DNA of 62,923 bases from Gemmatimonadota bacterium (GTDB lineage Bacteria > Gemmatimonadota > Gemmatimonadetes > Gemmatimonadales > Gemmatimonadaceae): positions 1 to 62,923 of the forward strand of contig JADJAD010000021.1 in assembly GCA_016704465.1 (NCBI GenBank). The letters run 5' to 3'. The first letter of the stretch is position 1; each line of letters begins with the position of its first letter. Positions 9,632 through 18,776 of the stretch are shown piece after piece. The position numbers and the translations under genes were made by a program. Below the pieces are notes generated by a model. That model made no database searches and was not told the DNA's origin. It saw nothing but the letters and a program-made list of their open reading frames with translations.

Positions 9632-9933
9632 AAGGAAAGGAACGCGCTGAGCTGCGCTCAGAAGCCCACCACCTGGAACCGCTCGTTCACATCGGGCATC
9701 ACGGACTCACCGACACGGCGTTCGCGACGCTCGACGATGCGCTGCGCACACGCGAACTGGTAAAGGTCGCCGTGGCCCGCACGCTGGAGGAGTCGCCAAA
9801 GGCGCTCGCCTCCCAGATGGCCGACGCGGTAGGGGCCGAGGTGATCCAGACGATCGGTCGCAAGGTGACGCTGTATCGACACAACCCCGACTTGTGGACG
9901 AAGCCGCGCAAGACGCCGCCCTGGCGGGACTGA
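9628..9933 (+). CDS. yhbY: YhbY/CRM-domain RNA-binding protein
   Basis: The 101-residue product starts MKGKERAELRSEAHHLEPLV and continues HIGHHGLTDTAFATLDDALR, ending with IGRKVTLYRHNP. This is the whole CRM domain of the YhbY family, including the GxxG-like turn (HHGLT) and the conserved TIGR-x-x-x-LYR strand. YhbY binds pre-50S ribosomal particles and helps assembly in the cytoplasm. The ATG at 9628 overlaps the previous stop (ATGA), so the two are translationally linked although their functions are unrelated. The longer frame from 9562 would overlap the peptidase and is not needed. Confidence 0.9.
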   Translation: MKGKERAELRSEAHHLEPLVHIGHHGLTDTAFATLDDALRTRELVKVAVARTLEESPKALASQMADAVGAEVIQTIGRKVTLYRHNPDLWTKPRKTPPWRD

Positions 9934-9968
9934 GCGGCGCGAAGCGGACCGCGTGTGCTCGGCCCGCG

Positions 9969-12390
9969 TTACCCCCGCCGCAGCGCCTCCAGCACTCGCC
10001 ATGGCGTCAGCGGCAGCTCGCACAGCTCGACACCTAACGCGTTGGCCACGGCGTTGGCGATGGCGGGCGCGGTCGGAATGATCGGCGGCTCGGCCAGCCC
10101 GCGCGCGCCGACATGGTTGGCCACTGTGTCGCTACCCGGCACACAGAACGCTTCGATCAACGGCACATCGGCCATGGTCGGGATCTTGTAGCTATGCAGC
10201 GAGGCGTTGACCGGCCGGCCCGTGGCGCCGTCCAGCTGTCGCTCCTCGAACAGCGCGTAGCCAAGTCCCTGCAGGATCCCGCCCTCCAACTGGCTTTCCG
10301 CCAGCAGCGGGTTGATGATCCGCCCGGCGTCGTGCGCCGCAGTCAGGCGCACGACGCGCACGACGCCCGACTCCACGTCGACCTCGACCTCGGCGAACTG
10401 CACCCCGAATGACATCAGGGCGACGTTGTCGGGATTCGGGCCACGGCTCCCCTGGCCCATGATCATCACGTTGCCGAGCTTCTTCGTCACCTCGGCGAAG
10501 GTCAGGCGGCGGGCGCCGTCGCGCGTGACGATGGTCGAGTCGCGCGTGATCAGATCGTCCACGTGGCACTCGAGTAGCTGGCCGGCCGCCTCGAGCAGGC
10601 GATGGCGGGCCTCCTCCGCGGCCACGCGCACGGCGGGGCCGACGGACGCCGTGGTCATGGAGCCCCACGAGTTGCCGGCGTACGGCGTGCGTTCGGTGTC
10701 GCCGAGGACCACCCGCACGTCGGCAAGGGTCGCGCCTAACGACTCGGCGGCGACCTGGGCGAGGATGGTGCGTGAGCCGGTGCCCAGGTCCTGGGTGCCG
10801 GAAAGGACGTCGATGGTGGCGTCGGAATTGAGGCGCACCGTGGCGTAGGCCGGCGGGCCGCCGCCCGCGGCCCAGATGCAGGCGGCCACGCCGACGCCTC
10901 GACGGCGTGTTGGGGCGGGGAGGGGGGCAGTCTCGGGGGCGCTGGGGCCCCCCCGACAACAATCTCTCCCTCCCCCCCCCCACCCCCGTCACCAATTCCC
11001 CGCCACCCTCACCATTTCCTCGCACCCCCCACCCGAACCGTCGCGCCCCCTCCTCGTAGCACGCCCGCAATCCATTGGCCGAATACGGGCGATCCCGCGA
11101 CTCGTCCCGCTCGGCGAAGTTCGCCAGGCGCAGCGCCACCGGATCCATCCCTAGCGTCGTCGCCAGCACATCCATCGTGCGCTCCAGCCCGAACGCCCCC
11201 TCCACGTGCCCCGGCGCGCGAAAGGCCATCATCGGCTGCGTGTTGGCCCACGCGAACGTCTCGTGCGTGCGCACGTTGGGACAGTGGTACAGCTCCCGAT
11301 AGATCTGCGCCACGCTCGCCTCCCACCCGGTCGCGCCTAACGGGATCTCGGTCACCACGTCGATCGCCACCAGCCGGCCGTCGCGCATCGCGCCGAGCGT
11401 GACCACCTGCCGTGACGGCGCCCGCTGTCCCCCGTCGGACTGCTCGGCCTCACGCTCCAGCACGCAGCGCACCGCCCGCCCCGTGCGCTGCGCGAAGATG
11501 GCCGCCACGAAGCTCTGTGCCCCCGCGTTGTTCTTTCCCCCGAAGCCACCCCCCATGTACTCCTTGATCACCCGAACATGCGACTTGGGGAGTCCCAGCC
11601 CCGTCGCCACCTCGTCCCGCACCCGGAATATCCCCTGCGTCGACTCCCACAGCGTCAGCCGGTCGCCGTCCCACTCGGCGACCGTGGCGTGCGGCTCCAG
11701 CGGCGAATGCACCGCGCCCTGTGTGCGGTACTCGCGCGTCACTATCACCTCCGCGTCGGCCAGCGCCCGCGCCACGTCGCCTCGTTCGGTGACCACTGGC
11801 GAACCGCGCAGCACGTTCGACTGTCCGCGCACGATCGCCGCTCCCGCCGCGGTCGCGGCCTCGAACGTCACCGCACTGGGAGCGGCCTCGTAGGTGATCC
11901 GGATCGCGCGCGCCGCCGCAGTGGCCGCAGCGTACGATTCGGCGCAGACGGCGGCGACCGGCTGGTGCGGATACAGCACGCGGCTGCCCAGCAGCGGGAG
12001 CCCGCCGGCGCGCATGGGGCGTGGGAGCGTCTCGGCCGTCAGGACATCGACGACGCCCGGGAGCTGCAATGCCGCCGAGGCGTCGATCGACGTGACCGTC
12101 CCGTTGGCGATCGTGGCGCGCACGAGGATGGCGTGCAGCATGCCCGGGCGCACCACGTCGGTCGTGAAGCGGGCCCGCCCGGTCACCTTCTGCCGGGCGT
12201 CGACGCGCGGGACCGGCTGGCCGACGATCGAGAGCGCGACATCGTCGCCCCACGGCGCGGGTTCCCGGTCGGGGAGTTCCACCACCTTGGTCTCCAACCG
12301 TCCCTCGACCTCGACCGTGGTGGAGACGAATCGGCGCGGCGTGGCCACGGGCGCGCCGTCGTTAGGCGATGGGCTGCGGGTGTCGCTCAC
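9969..12390 (-). pseudogene. Molybdenum hydroxylase large (Mo-binding) subunit, one frameshift
   Basis: The gene starts with GTG at 12390 overlapping the stop of the 2Fe-2S subunit (GTGA). The N-terminal frame has VGQPVPRVDARQKVTGRARF, YMGGGFGGKNNAGAQSF (Mo-cofactor motif) and MMAFRAPGHVEGAFGLE. After about residue 450 the frame is lost in a stretch of C and G runs (about 10890-10990, including a run of ten or so C), and the C-terminal frame continues ACIWAAGGGPPAYATVRLNS, LSGTQDLGTGSRTILAQV and GARGLAEPPIIPTAPAIANA, which carries the catalytic glutamate. This is the xanthine dehydrogenase/aldehyde oxidoreductase family. The break lies in homopolymers, so a sequence error is likely. Substrate is unknown. 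Confidence 0.85.
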
Positions 12391-12854
12391 GCTCCGCCCT
12401 CGCGCCGCACGGCCGCGGTCGTCAGGATGGCCTGGGCGATCTTCGGGTAGGTCCCGCACCGGCACAGGTTGCCGCTCATGGCCTCGACGATCGCCGCGTC
12501 GTCGGGCGCGGGATTGCGCGCCAGCAGGGCCGTGGCGGCCATCAGCTGCCCCGGCGTGCAGAAGCCACACTGCACCGCGTCGTGGGCGATGAACGCTGCC
12601 TGCAGCGGATCCAGATCGTCGCCCCTCGCCAACCCCTCCACCGTGGTCACGTGGTCGCCGTCGCAGGCCACGGTCAGGGTGAGGCAGGAATAGACCGGCT
12701 CACCGTTCAGGAGCACCGTGCACGCCCCGCACTCCCCACGGTCACACCCCTGCTTGGCCCCGGTGAGAAAGAGGCGGTCGCGCAACGTGACCAGGAGTGA
12801 TTCGTCGGGCTCGGGCACGATGTCCCGCTCCCTCGTGTTGATCGTCAGTCGCAT
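12387..12854 (-). CDS. Molybdenum hydroxylase 2Fe-2S subunit
   Basis: The 155-residue protein (start MRLTINTRERDI) has both cluster sites of this family. The first is plant-ferredoxin-like: GCDRGECGACTVLLNG with a distant cysteine in VYSCLTL. The second is CGFCTPGQL plus LCRCGTYPKI. Length is normal. It hands electrons from the molybdopterin site of the large subunit to the FAD subunit. Its stop overlaps the GTG start of the large subunit. ATG at 12854 is preferred over 12872 because it sits right before the conserved beta-grasp fold. Confidence 0.93.
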   Translation of the reverse strand: MRLTINTRERDIVPEPDESLLVTLRDRLFLTGAKQGCDRGECGACTVLLNGEPVYSCLTLTVACDGDHVTTVEGLARGDDLDPLQAAFIAHDAVQCGFCTPGQLMAATALLARNPAPDDAAIVEAMSGNLCRCGTYPKIAQAILTTAAVRREGGA

Positions 12855-12963
12855 GCTCCTCCATCTAGGCACCGCGGCGCACCCTGTCCAGCGACTATTG
12901 CCGACCGGGGGGAATGCATATCTTGTCTGCCCGCCTCACCGACTGGCTCAACCTCCCCCGATC

Positions 12964-13227
12964 ATGCCGTACGTCATCACCGAAGCCTGCATTGGCACCA
13001 AGGACAAGGCCTGCGTGGATGTGTGCCCCGTGGACTGCATCTACGAAGGGGAGGACCAGCTGTATATCCACCCCGACGAATGCATCGACTGCGGCGCCTG
13101 CGAACCCGAATGCCCGGTGACGGCCATCTTCCCCGAGGAAGATGTCCCGGCGAACATGCGCAAGTACGTGCAGATCAACCGGGATGTGTTCACGGGCGAC
13201 ACCCCGCCCGGCAAGCCGACTCGCTGA
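12964..13227 (+). CDS. fdxA: Seven-iron (3Fe-4S/4Fe-4S) ferredoxin
   Basis: The 87-residue protein starts MPYVITEACIGTKDKACVDV and has C9-x7-C17-x3-C21-P and C25, then ECIDCGACEPECPVTAIF. The wide C-x7-C gap marks a 3Fe-4S site and the second set a 4Fe-4S site, as in Azotobacter FdI and FdxA proteins. The tail VPANMRKYVQINRDVF is also typical. It is a soluble low-potential electron carrier. It is divergent from the Mo-hydroxylase genes, with about 110 bases between them. Whether it serves that enzyme is unknown. Confidence 0.93.
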   Translation: MPYVITEACIGTKDKACVDVCPVDCIYEGEDQLYIHPDECIDCGACEPECPVTAIFPEEDVPANMRKYVQINRDVFTGDTPPGKPTR

Positions 13228-13313
13228 GCGTCGCGGGCCGCGCAGGCGCGTCTCGGGCGATGGCTGGATCCCGCCCGCCGTCCCTGAGCCCCCCGCTCGC
13301 CCTGGCTGCCTGA

Positions 13314-14033
13314 ATGCTGCGCGCCATCACGTTCGACTACTGGGACACGATCTACCACGGCGCTTCCAACGCCGCGCGGGTGCAGCGCCGGCGCGACGCA
13401 CTCGCCGAGATGCTCGAGCGGCTCGGCTGCCCGATCCCATCCGATTTCGAGGCCCTGTACGTCGCCTCGGCCGCCGAAGCCAACCGCTGGTGGCGTGACG
13501 AGCATCGCGGCTACACGACCGATGACCGCATCCGGTGGCTGCTCTCGCAATTGGCCATCGAACGGCCCGTCGACTGCGCCGAGATTGCCACGGCGGTTGA
13601 GCAGGTCGATCGCTCACTCATCGACCACCCACCCGCGCTCCTGGCCGGTGCGCGTGAGGTGCTGGCCCGTCTGGGCGAGCGATTCGCACTGGCGATCGTC
13701 TCCGACACCGGCTTCGCCGGCGGGCGAGCGCAAGATCGGGTGCTCGAGCTGGACTCGCTGCGCCAGCACTTCGCGGCGACGATCTACTCGATGGATGTCG
13801 GCCACGCCAAGCCGCGGCCGGAGCCGTTCCGCGCCGCGCTCGCGGCGCTCGGCGTCGCTCCCCACGAGACGCTGCATGTCGGCGACATCGAGCGGACCGA
13901 CGTGGCCGGGGCGCTGGCATCCGGCCTGCGCGCGGTGCGACTCGACGCCGTGCGGCAGGGCGGCCCGTCGGCCGCGGAATTCATCGCCCCCACCCTCGAC
14001 GCGCTCGCGACCTACCTGCTGTCCGACAGTTGA
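13314..14033 (+). CDS. HAD-superfamily hydrolase
   Basis: All four HAD motifs are visible in 239 residues: motif I FDYWDTIY near residue 7 (nucleophile Asp; Trp replaces the usual residue), motif II in AIVSDTGFAGG, motif III lysine in GHAKPRPEPFRAAL, and motif IV HVGDIERTDVAGA. A helical cap lies between motifs I and II. It likely removes phosphate from a small metabolite in the cytoplasm; the substrate cannot be read from sequence. The gene ends 22 bases before the convergent hydrolase. Confidence 0.85.
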   Translation: MLRAITFDYWDTIYHGASNAARVQRRRDALAEMLERLGCPIPSDFEALYVASAAEANRWWRDEHRGYTTDDRIRWLLSQLAIERPVDCAEIATAVEQVDRSLIDHPPALLAGAREVLARLGERFALAIVSDTGFAGGRAQDRVLELDSLRQHFAATIYSMDVGHAKPRPEPFRAALAALGVAPHETLHVGDIERTDVAGALASGLRAVRLDAVRQGGPSAAEFIAPTLDALATYLLSDS

Positions 14034-14055
14034 CGCGTTGCTGCAACGAGCAGCG

Positions 14056-14850
14056 TCAGGACAGCGTCAGTTCTGCCAGGTACTCCGACACCACGTGATT
14101 CACGGCGGCCGGACGCTCGACGTTGGCCACGTGACCGGCGCGGGCGATGACCTCGAGCCGGCTCCCGCGAATCCCCGCGTGCAGGAGTGCGGCCTCGGAC
14201 GGCGGGGTCAGGACATCGTCTTCGCCGACGATGATGAGCGTCGGCACGTCGATCGAGCCTAACGACCCGGTGGCATCGGGGCGGTCCCTCCGCGCTTCCA
14301 GCGCCCCGACCACCCCGTCGAGCGGCGCGCTCTCGAGCATGCGGTGCACCGCGTCGACCACCTCCGGGCACTTCTCGCGCGTCTGCTTGCCGACCATGCC
14401 CGTGATCATCGCGTCGGCCACGCCCCCGCTCCCCTTGGCCCGGGCAAGCACGATCATCTCGTCGCGCCGCACGCGCCCCGCTGGGGAATCGCCGTCGGCG
14501 CGTGTATCCATCAGGATCAGCCCACGCACCCGCGCCCGGTGTCGGCGCCAGAGGGCGAGCGCCACGTACCCGCCCATCGAGAGGCCGCAGACCACGGCGC
14601 GCTCGATCCGCAGGGTATCGAGCAGCGCGGCCATGTCGTCGGCGTACTGATCCACGGAATACGGGGCCGTGACGGTGCTGTCTCCGAAGCCGCGCAGGTC
14701 GGGGGCGATGCACCGCGCCCGATCGAACAGCGCACTGAGCTGCGTCGCCCACAGGGTACGGTTGTGCGGAAAGCCGTGCAGAAAGAGTACCGCCTCACCC
14801 TTCCCGACGTCGTCGTAGCCGATCTCGATGTCGCCACAGAGTGCAATCAC
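14056..14850 (-). CDS. Alpha/beta-fold hydrolase
   Basis: The fold is complete: VLFLHGFPHNRTLW (oxyanion HG), GLSMGGYVALALW (nucleophile elbow GxSxG), VGEDDVLTPPSEA (acid Asp) and RAGHVANVERP (catalytic His). It resembles haloperoxidase and 3-oxoadipate enol-lactonase type hydrolases; substrate unknown. I chose GTG at 14850 (VIALCGDIEIGYDDVG) because the conserved fold begins there. The frame stays open to an ATG at 14985, which would add an Arg-rich stretch without family likeness. Confidence 0.8.
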   Translation of the reverse strand: MIALCGDIEIGYDDVGKGEAVLFLHGFPHNRTLWATQLSALFDRARCIAPDLRGFGDSTVTAPYSVDQYADDMAALLDTLRIERAVVCGLSMGGYVALALWRRHRARVRGLILMDTRADGDSPAGRVRRDEMIVLARAKGSGGVADAMITGMVGKQTREKCPEVVDAVHRMLESAPLDGVVGALEARRDRPDATGSLGSIDVPTLIIVGEDDVLTPPSEAALLHAGIRGSRLEVIARAGHVANVERPAAVNHVVSEYLAELTLS

Positions 14851-15134
14851 GCGATCCCGACTCCCGGTGTGGGTTCCCCTATCGCGCGGTGCGGCGATGC
14901 GTCCGATCCGTTCCGCGTCGGCGGAAACATGTCGACGACGCGAGATGCGTGCGAGGGTCGGGCAGAAGGGCGTGGCGGTCTGCATCGCGGGGGCCGGCGT
15001 CGATTCGGGGGTGTGCGTGGTGGAGCGCAGAGGAGCGCGGTGGACCGCAACGGGCGGATCAGGGTGCTACATTACGCCGAGATGCACCCGGGGCGGCCAG
15101 CACAACGATCCGGGCGCTGCCTCCAAATCGACTC

Positions 15135-16385
15135 GTGACCGCATCCAAGAAGCCCGACGCTCCCCGCACGCTCTTTCTCGACTCTCCCGAGGCCGCTGAC
15201 CAGTTCCTGTCGTCGATCGAGACGACCCGGGTGGTCGCGATCGACACGGAAGGGGCGAGCTTTCATCGGTACGTCGACCGGATCTACCTGCTGCAGCTGT
15301 CGACCGACGCGCGGCACGCCATCCTCGACCCGCTGAAGGTTTCGTCGCCGTCCCGCCTCGGGTCGTTGCTCGAGTCGCGCGAGGTCGAGGTGGTCTTTCA
15401 CGATGCGGACTACGACTTGCGCCTGCTGCACCAGGACTACGGGTGGCAGGTGAACAACATCTTCGACACGCGAATCGCGGCGCAGCTGCTGGGGATCAAG
15501 GCCTTCGGGCTTGCTGCCCTGCTCGACTCGTACTTCGGCGTCAAGCTGGACAAGAAGCACCAGCGCGCCGACTGGTCCATGCGCCCCCTGCCGTCGGACA
15601 TGCTCGACTACGCGGCCCAGGACACCATGCACCTGCTGGGGCTGCGGGAGCAGCTGCGCGATGCCCTGGAGCGCAAGGGGCGCTGGCATTGGGCGCGCGA
15701 GGAGTTCGCACGGCTGGAGGGGACCCAGTGGGATTCGGAGGACATCGGTTCGTCCTTCCTGCGCCTCAAGGGGGCGCGAGACCTCAGTCGGCGCGAGCTC
15801 GCGCTGCTGCGGGAGCTGGCAATCTGGCGCGACGGAGTCGCCAAGGGGATTGACCGCAGCACCTTTCGTGTGGTGACCAACGACGTGCTGCTCGACTTGG
15901 CCCGCCGCTCGCCGCGCACGATGGACGACCTGCGCGGCGTGAAGGGGATCGGCCGAGGGATCCTGGAGCATCGTGGCGAGGAGATGCTCGAGGCGATGGC
16001 ACGTGGTCGTGCCGTTCCCGACGCCGAGCTGCCACGCTTCCCCAAGTCGCCGCGCTGGGATCGAGACCCGCTCTTCGACGAACGTGTCGCGCGCCTCAAG
16101 CGCGTGCGCGATGAGTCGGCCTCCCAGCTGGAGCTCGACCCGGGGGTGCTCTGTGCGCGTGACCGCCTCGAGGCGGTGGCGCGGGCCAAGCCGCGCCACA
16201 TTGACGAGGTCCAGGAGATCCAGGAGCTGAGTGGCTGGCAGATCGAGGTGCTCGGTCCCTCCTTCGTGCACGCCCTGAAAGATCTCTCCAACGGCGAGGG
16301 ACCGAACGAGCCGGCAGCGACGGCAGCACCCCCAGCGCCAGCTGAGAACGACGAAGCGGATGCCTCGCCCTATCGAGATGGCTGA
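15135..16385 (+). CDS. rnd: Ribonuclease D
   Basis: From a GTG at 15135 the protein has 416 residues. The DEDDy exonuclease motifs are present: VVAIDTEGASFHRY near residue 37, VFHDADYDLRLLHQD near 90, and LDYAAQDTMHLLGLR near 160 with the Tyr of motif III. The C-terminal part holds an HRDC-type helical domain (DVLLDLARRSPRTMDDLRGV) and a Pro/Ala-rich tail. RNase D trims the 3' ends of tRNA and other small RNAs. The stop overlaps the following glycosidase-like gene, suggesting co-transcription. Confidence 0.92.
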   Translation: MTASKKPDAPRTLFLDSPEAADQFLSSIETTRVVAIDTEGASFHRYVDRIYLLQLSTDARHAILDPLKVSSPSRLGSLLESREVEVVFHDADYDLRLLHQDYGWQVNNIFDTRIAAQLLGIKAFGLAALLDSYFGVKLDKKHQRADWSMRPLPSDMLDYAAQDTMHLLGLREQLRDALERKGRWHWAREEFARLEGTQWDSEDIGSSFLRLKGARDLSRRELALLRELAIWRDGVAKGIDRSTFRVVTNDVLLDLARRSPRTMDDLRGVKGIGRGILEHRGEEMLEAMARGRAVPDAELPRFPKSPRWDRDPLFDERVARLKRVRDESASQLELDPGVLCARDRLEAVARAKPRHIDEVQEIQELSGWQIEVLGPSFVHALKDLSNGEGPNEPAATAAPPAPAENDEADASPYRDG

Positions 16386-18147
16386 GCCCGGCCGGAGCCG
16401 TGGCGGCGCCCTGCGAGGCGTGCGCTTCGTCCGGGCCGCTGGGCAGGTGGCGAGAGGATGGGCGAGCCGTCGCGCATGGGCGATACTGCTCGCCGCCACA
16501 GTTTCTGCGACCGAGGGAGAGGCGCAGGCAGATGTGCAGCCTCCCGAGCCGCCGTCGCGAGGACTCCTGTACGCCTCCGTCGGGAACGACGCGGGCAGCG
16601 ACACGCTCGCCCCGCCGCTGCCGCGCGAGTTCCGCGCCGTGTGGGTCGCCACCGTCAGCAACATCGACTGGCCGTCGCGCCCCGGGCTCTCCACCGCGGC
16701 GCAGCAGCGCGAGCTGATCACCATCCTCGACCGGGCGGCCGCCCTGCGCCTCAACGCGGTCATCTTCCAGGTGCGTCCGGCCGGCGACGCGCTCTACAGC
16801 TCCCGACTCGAGCCGTGGTCGTACTTCCTCACCGGCTCACAGGGGCGAGGGCCGCAGCCGTCGTACGATCCGCTTGCCTTCGCCATCACCGAGGCGCATC
16901 AGCGCGGCCTGGAGCTGCACGCGTGGTTCAATCCGTACCGCGCCAAGCACCCGGACGATACCTCGCGCACCGCCTCACCACTCCACATCTCGCGCACGCA
17001 TCCGCAGCTGGTGCACAAGTACGGCGCGTATCTCTGGATGGATCCGGGGGAGCCGGAGGTGCAACGCAAGACCGTGGACGTGGTGCTGGACGTCGTGCGG
17101 CGATACGACGTCGACGGCGTGCACATCGACGACTACTTCTATCCGTACCCCGAGCGGGCGCGCCGCGGCGGGCTGATTCCGTTCCCCGACGAACGGTCGT
17201 GGCGCGCCTACAAGGCGAAGGAAGGCACCCTGTCGCGCAATGACTGGCGACGCCGCAACGTCGACCTCCTCGTGGAGCAGCTGTACACGGAGATCAAGGC
17301 CGCCAAGCCGTGGGTCAAGTTCGGCGTCTCACCGTTCGGTATATGGCGGCCGGGCTATCCCGCGTCGGTGCGTGGCTTCGATGCGTACGAGTCGCTCTAT
17401 GCCGACTCGAAGAAGTGGCTCAACGAAGGCTGGCTCGACTACTGGACCCCGCAGCTCTACTGGCGCACGACGGCGTCGGCCCAGCGGTACGCCGACCTGC
17501 TGACCTGGTGGCGCGGACAGAACCTGAAGGGGCGCCACGTCTGGCCCGGGAACTACACGTCGCGTGCGTCCGCGAGGCGTCGCTCCACGTGGCCGGTCGA
17601 GGAAGTCGTGGAACAGATCCAGGAGACCCGGGCCCAGCTCTCGCCGAGCAGCGGCAACGTGCACTTCAGCATGGACGCGTTTCTCGTGAACCGGGATTCG
17701 CTCAATGAGCGGCTGGCCGGCGGGCTCTATCGAGAGCCGGCGCTCGTCCCGCCCTCCCCGTGGCTGGCGAGCGGCGTCCCGGATGGCCCAGTCGTGGTGC
17801 GCGTGCCTCGGCCTCGGGTCGTCGAACTGGACGTCACCCGGCTCGGCGCGCCGCTGGTTGACGCCCCTCCGCCGGGGGCCCGCCCGAGCGCTGCAACCCC
17901 GCCCGGTCGCCTTCCCCCAGACAAGACGTCGGCGCCGGCCAACGCCACGGTCGTGCGCAGCATTCGTGACCCGCATTGGTGGCTGGTCCGGGCCCGCTAC
18001 GCCGACGGCTGGCATGCCCGCATCGTGCCGGCGACCCAGCGCACCATCCGCCTGCCGCTGGATGCCTCCGATGCACCGCCAACGGTGATCTACATCTCGG
18101 CGGTCGATCACGCTGGACAGGAGTCGCCGTCGGCGGTCGTGCGTTAG
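16378..18147 (+). CDS. Exported GHL10/YngK-like glycoside hydrolase-like protein
   Basis: The 589-residue protein begins with an Arg-rich, hydrophobic leader (RRAWAILLAATVSAT) that should act as a signal peptide. The core reads REFRAVWVATVSNIDWPSRP, LNAVIFQVRPAGDALY, GLELHAWFNPYRAKHP, YDVDGVHIDDYFYPYP and EGWLDYWTPQLYW, which is the glycosyl-hydrolase-like 10 (DUF187) TIM barrel. The HIDDYFYPYP acids fit the catalytic region. The C-terminal 120 residues look like a fibronectin-type beta domain after a Pro-rich linker. Family members are tied to cell-wall or extracellular glycan breakdown. The gene ends with TAG inside a CGTTAGGC octamer. Confidence 0.85.
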   Translation: MAEPGRSRGGALRGVRFVRAAGQVARGWASRRAWAILLAATVSATEGEAQADVQPPEPPSRGLLYASVGNDAGSDTLAPPLPREFRAVWVATVSNIDWPSRPGLSTAAQQRELITILDRAAALRLNAVIFQVRPAGDALYSSRLEPWSYFLTGSQGRGPQPSYDPLAFAITEAHQRGLELHAWFNPYRAKHPDDTSRTASPLHISRTHPQLVHKYGAYLWMDPGEPEVQRKTVDVVLDVVRRYDVDGVHIDDYFYPYPERARRGGLIPFPDERSWRAYKAKEGTLSRNDWRRRNVDLLVEQLYTEIKAAKPWVKFGVSPFGIWRPGYPASVRGFDAYESLYADSKKWLNEGWLDYWTPQLYWRTTASAQRYADLLTWWRGQNLKGRHVWPGNYTSRASARRRSTWPVEEVVEQIQETRAQLSPSSGNVHFSMDAFLVNRDSLNERLAGGLYREPALVPPSPWLASGVPDGPVVVRVPRPRVVELDVTRLGAPLVDAPPPGARPSAATPPGRLPPDKTSAPANATVVRSIRDPHWWLVRARYADGWHARIVPATQRTIRLPLDASDAPPTVIYISAVDHAGQESPSAVVR

Positions 18148-18190
18148 GCTGTGACCACGAGGTGCGCCTGCCGCGCGACGAGCGAGGCGA

Positions 18191-18649
18191 CTAGAACCCG
18201 AGGTACGCGCGCACGCGCGGCTCGATGCGCTCCGGCGTCCACGGGGGCGACCAGACGAGGTTGACGGCGACGTTGCCGACCCCCGGAATCGCCCGCAGTT
18301 GCCGCTCGGCGTCACCCATGATCTCCGGGCCGGACGGGCAACCGGGCGAGGTGAGGCTCATGTCGATCGCCACGTCGGTGCCCTCAACCGTCATCTCGTA
18401 GATCAGGCCGAGGTCGAGGATGTTGAGGTTGAGCTCCGGATCCTTCACCCGACGCAGGGCCAGCTTGACCTGATCCGTCGTGACGGCGCCGTCGGACCCC
18501 TCGGCCGAAGGCTCGGCGGCGACCGCTGAGGCGGGGGCGACCGTCGACCCCCCGTCCACCTCGCCGAGCTTCGCGGCAGCAGGGGTGACGACGGGAGCAG
18601 ATGTGTCGGAAGCGCTGGAGGCGCGGGTTGGTTCGGCGGAGTCGTACAT
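18191..18649 (-). CDS. MIP18/SufT-like Fe-S assembly protein with disordered N-terminus
   Basis: The C-terminal 100 residues read LALRRVKDPELNLNILDLGL and then MSLTSPGCPSGPEIMGDAER and VNLVWSPPWTPERI, the DUF59/MIP18 domain with the DPE and SPGCP motifs; the cysteine is conserved. Such proteins (SufT, PaaD-like) help Fe-S cluster maturation. About 50 residues at the N-terminus are Ala/Ser/Pro/Thr-rich and probably unstructured. Of two close ATGs, the one at 18649 has an AGGA six bases upstream, so it was chosen. It may work with the suf genes at 0.1-2.3 kb, though the link is only functional. Confidence 0.82.
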   Translation of the reverse strand: MYDSAEPTRASSASDTSAPVVTPAAAKLGEVDGGSTVAPASAVAAEPSAEGSDGAVTTDQVKLALRRVKDPELNLNILDLGLIYEMTVEGTDVAIDMSLTSPGCPSGPEIMGDAERQLRAIPGVGNVAVNLVWSPPWTPERIEPRVRAYLGF

Positions 18650-18727
18650 CGGCAGTCCTGGCATACGTATCGAGCAAGATCGGGGGAGGGGGCTATTCCG
18701 ATCAAGTCGGTCGGGAAGATCTACCAC

Positions 18728-18755
18728 AAAAAAAAGAGCCGCCATCGGGCGGCTC
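18728..18755 (-). terminator. Rho-independent terminator of the serine hydrolase gene
   Basis: On the minus strand an 8-bp perfect G/C-rich stem (arms 18748-18755 and 18736-18743) with a CGAT loop is followed by eight T (complement of 18728-18735). It lies about 20 bases past the stop of the minus-strand gene at 18777. This is the clearest terminator in the window. Confidence 0.88.
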
Positions 18756-18776
18756 GACGGTGCTCATCGCCTGCTG

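Noticed and set aside
15072..16763. A 563-codon open frame antisense to RNase D
   Set aside because: RNase D motifs on the plus strand are decisive; the antisense product is a low-likeness His/Gln/Arg-rich reading.
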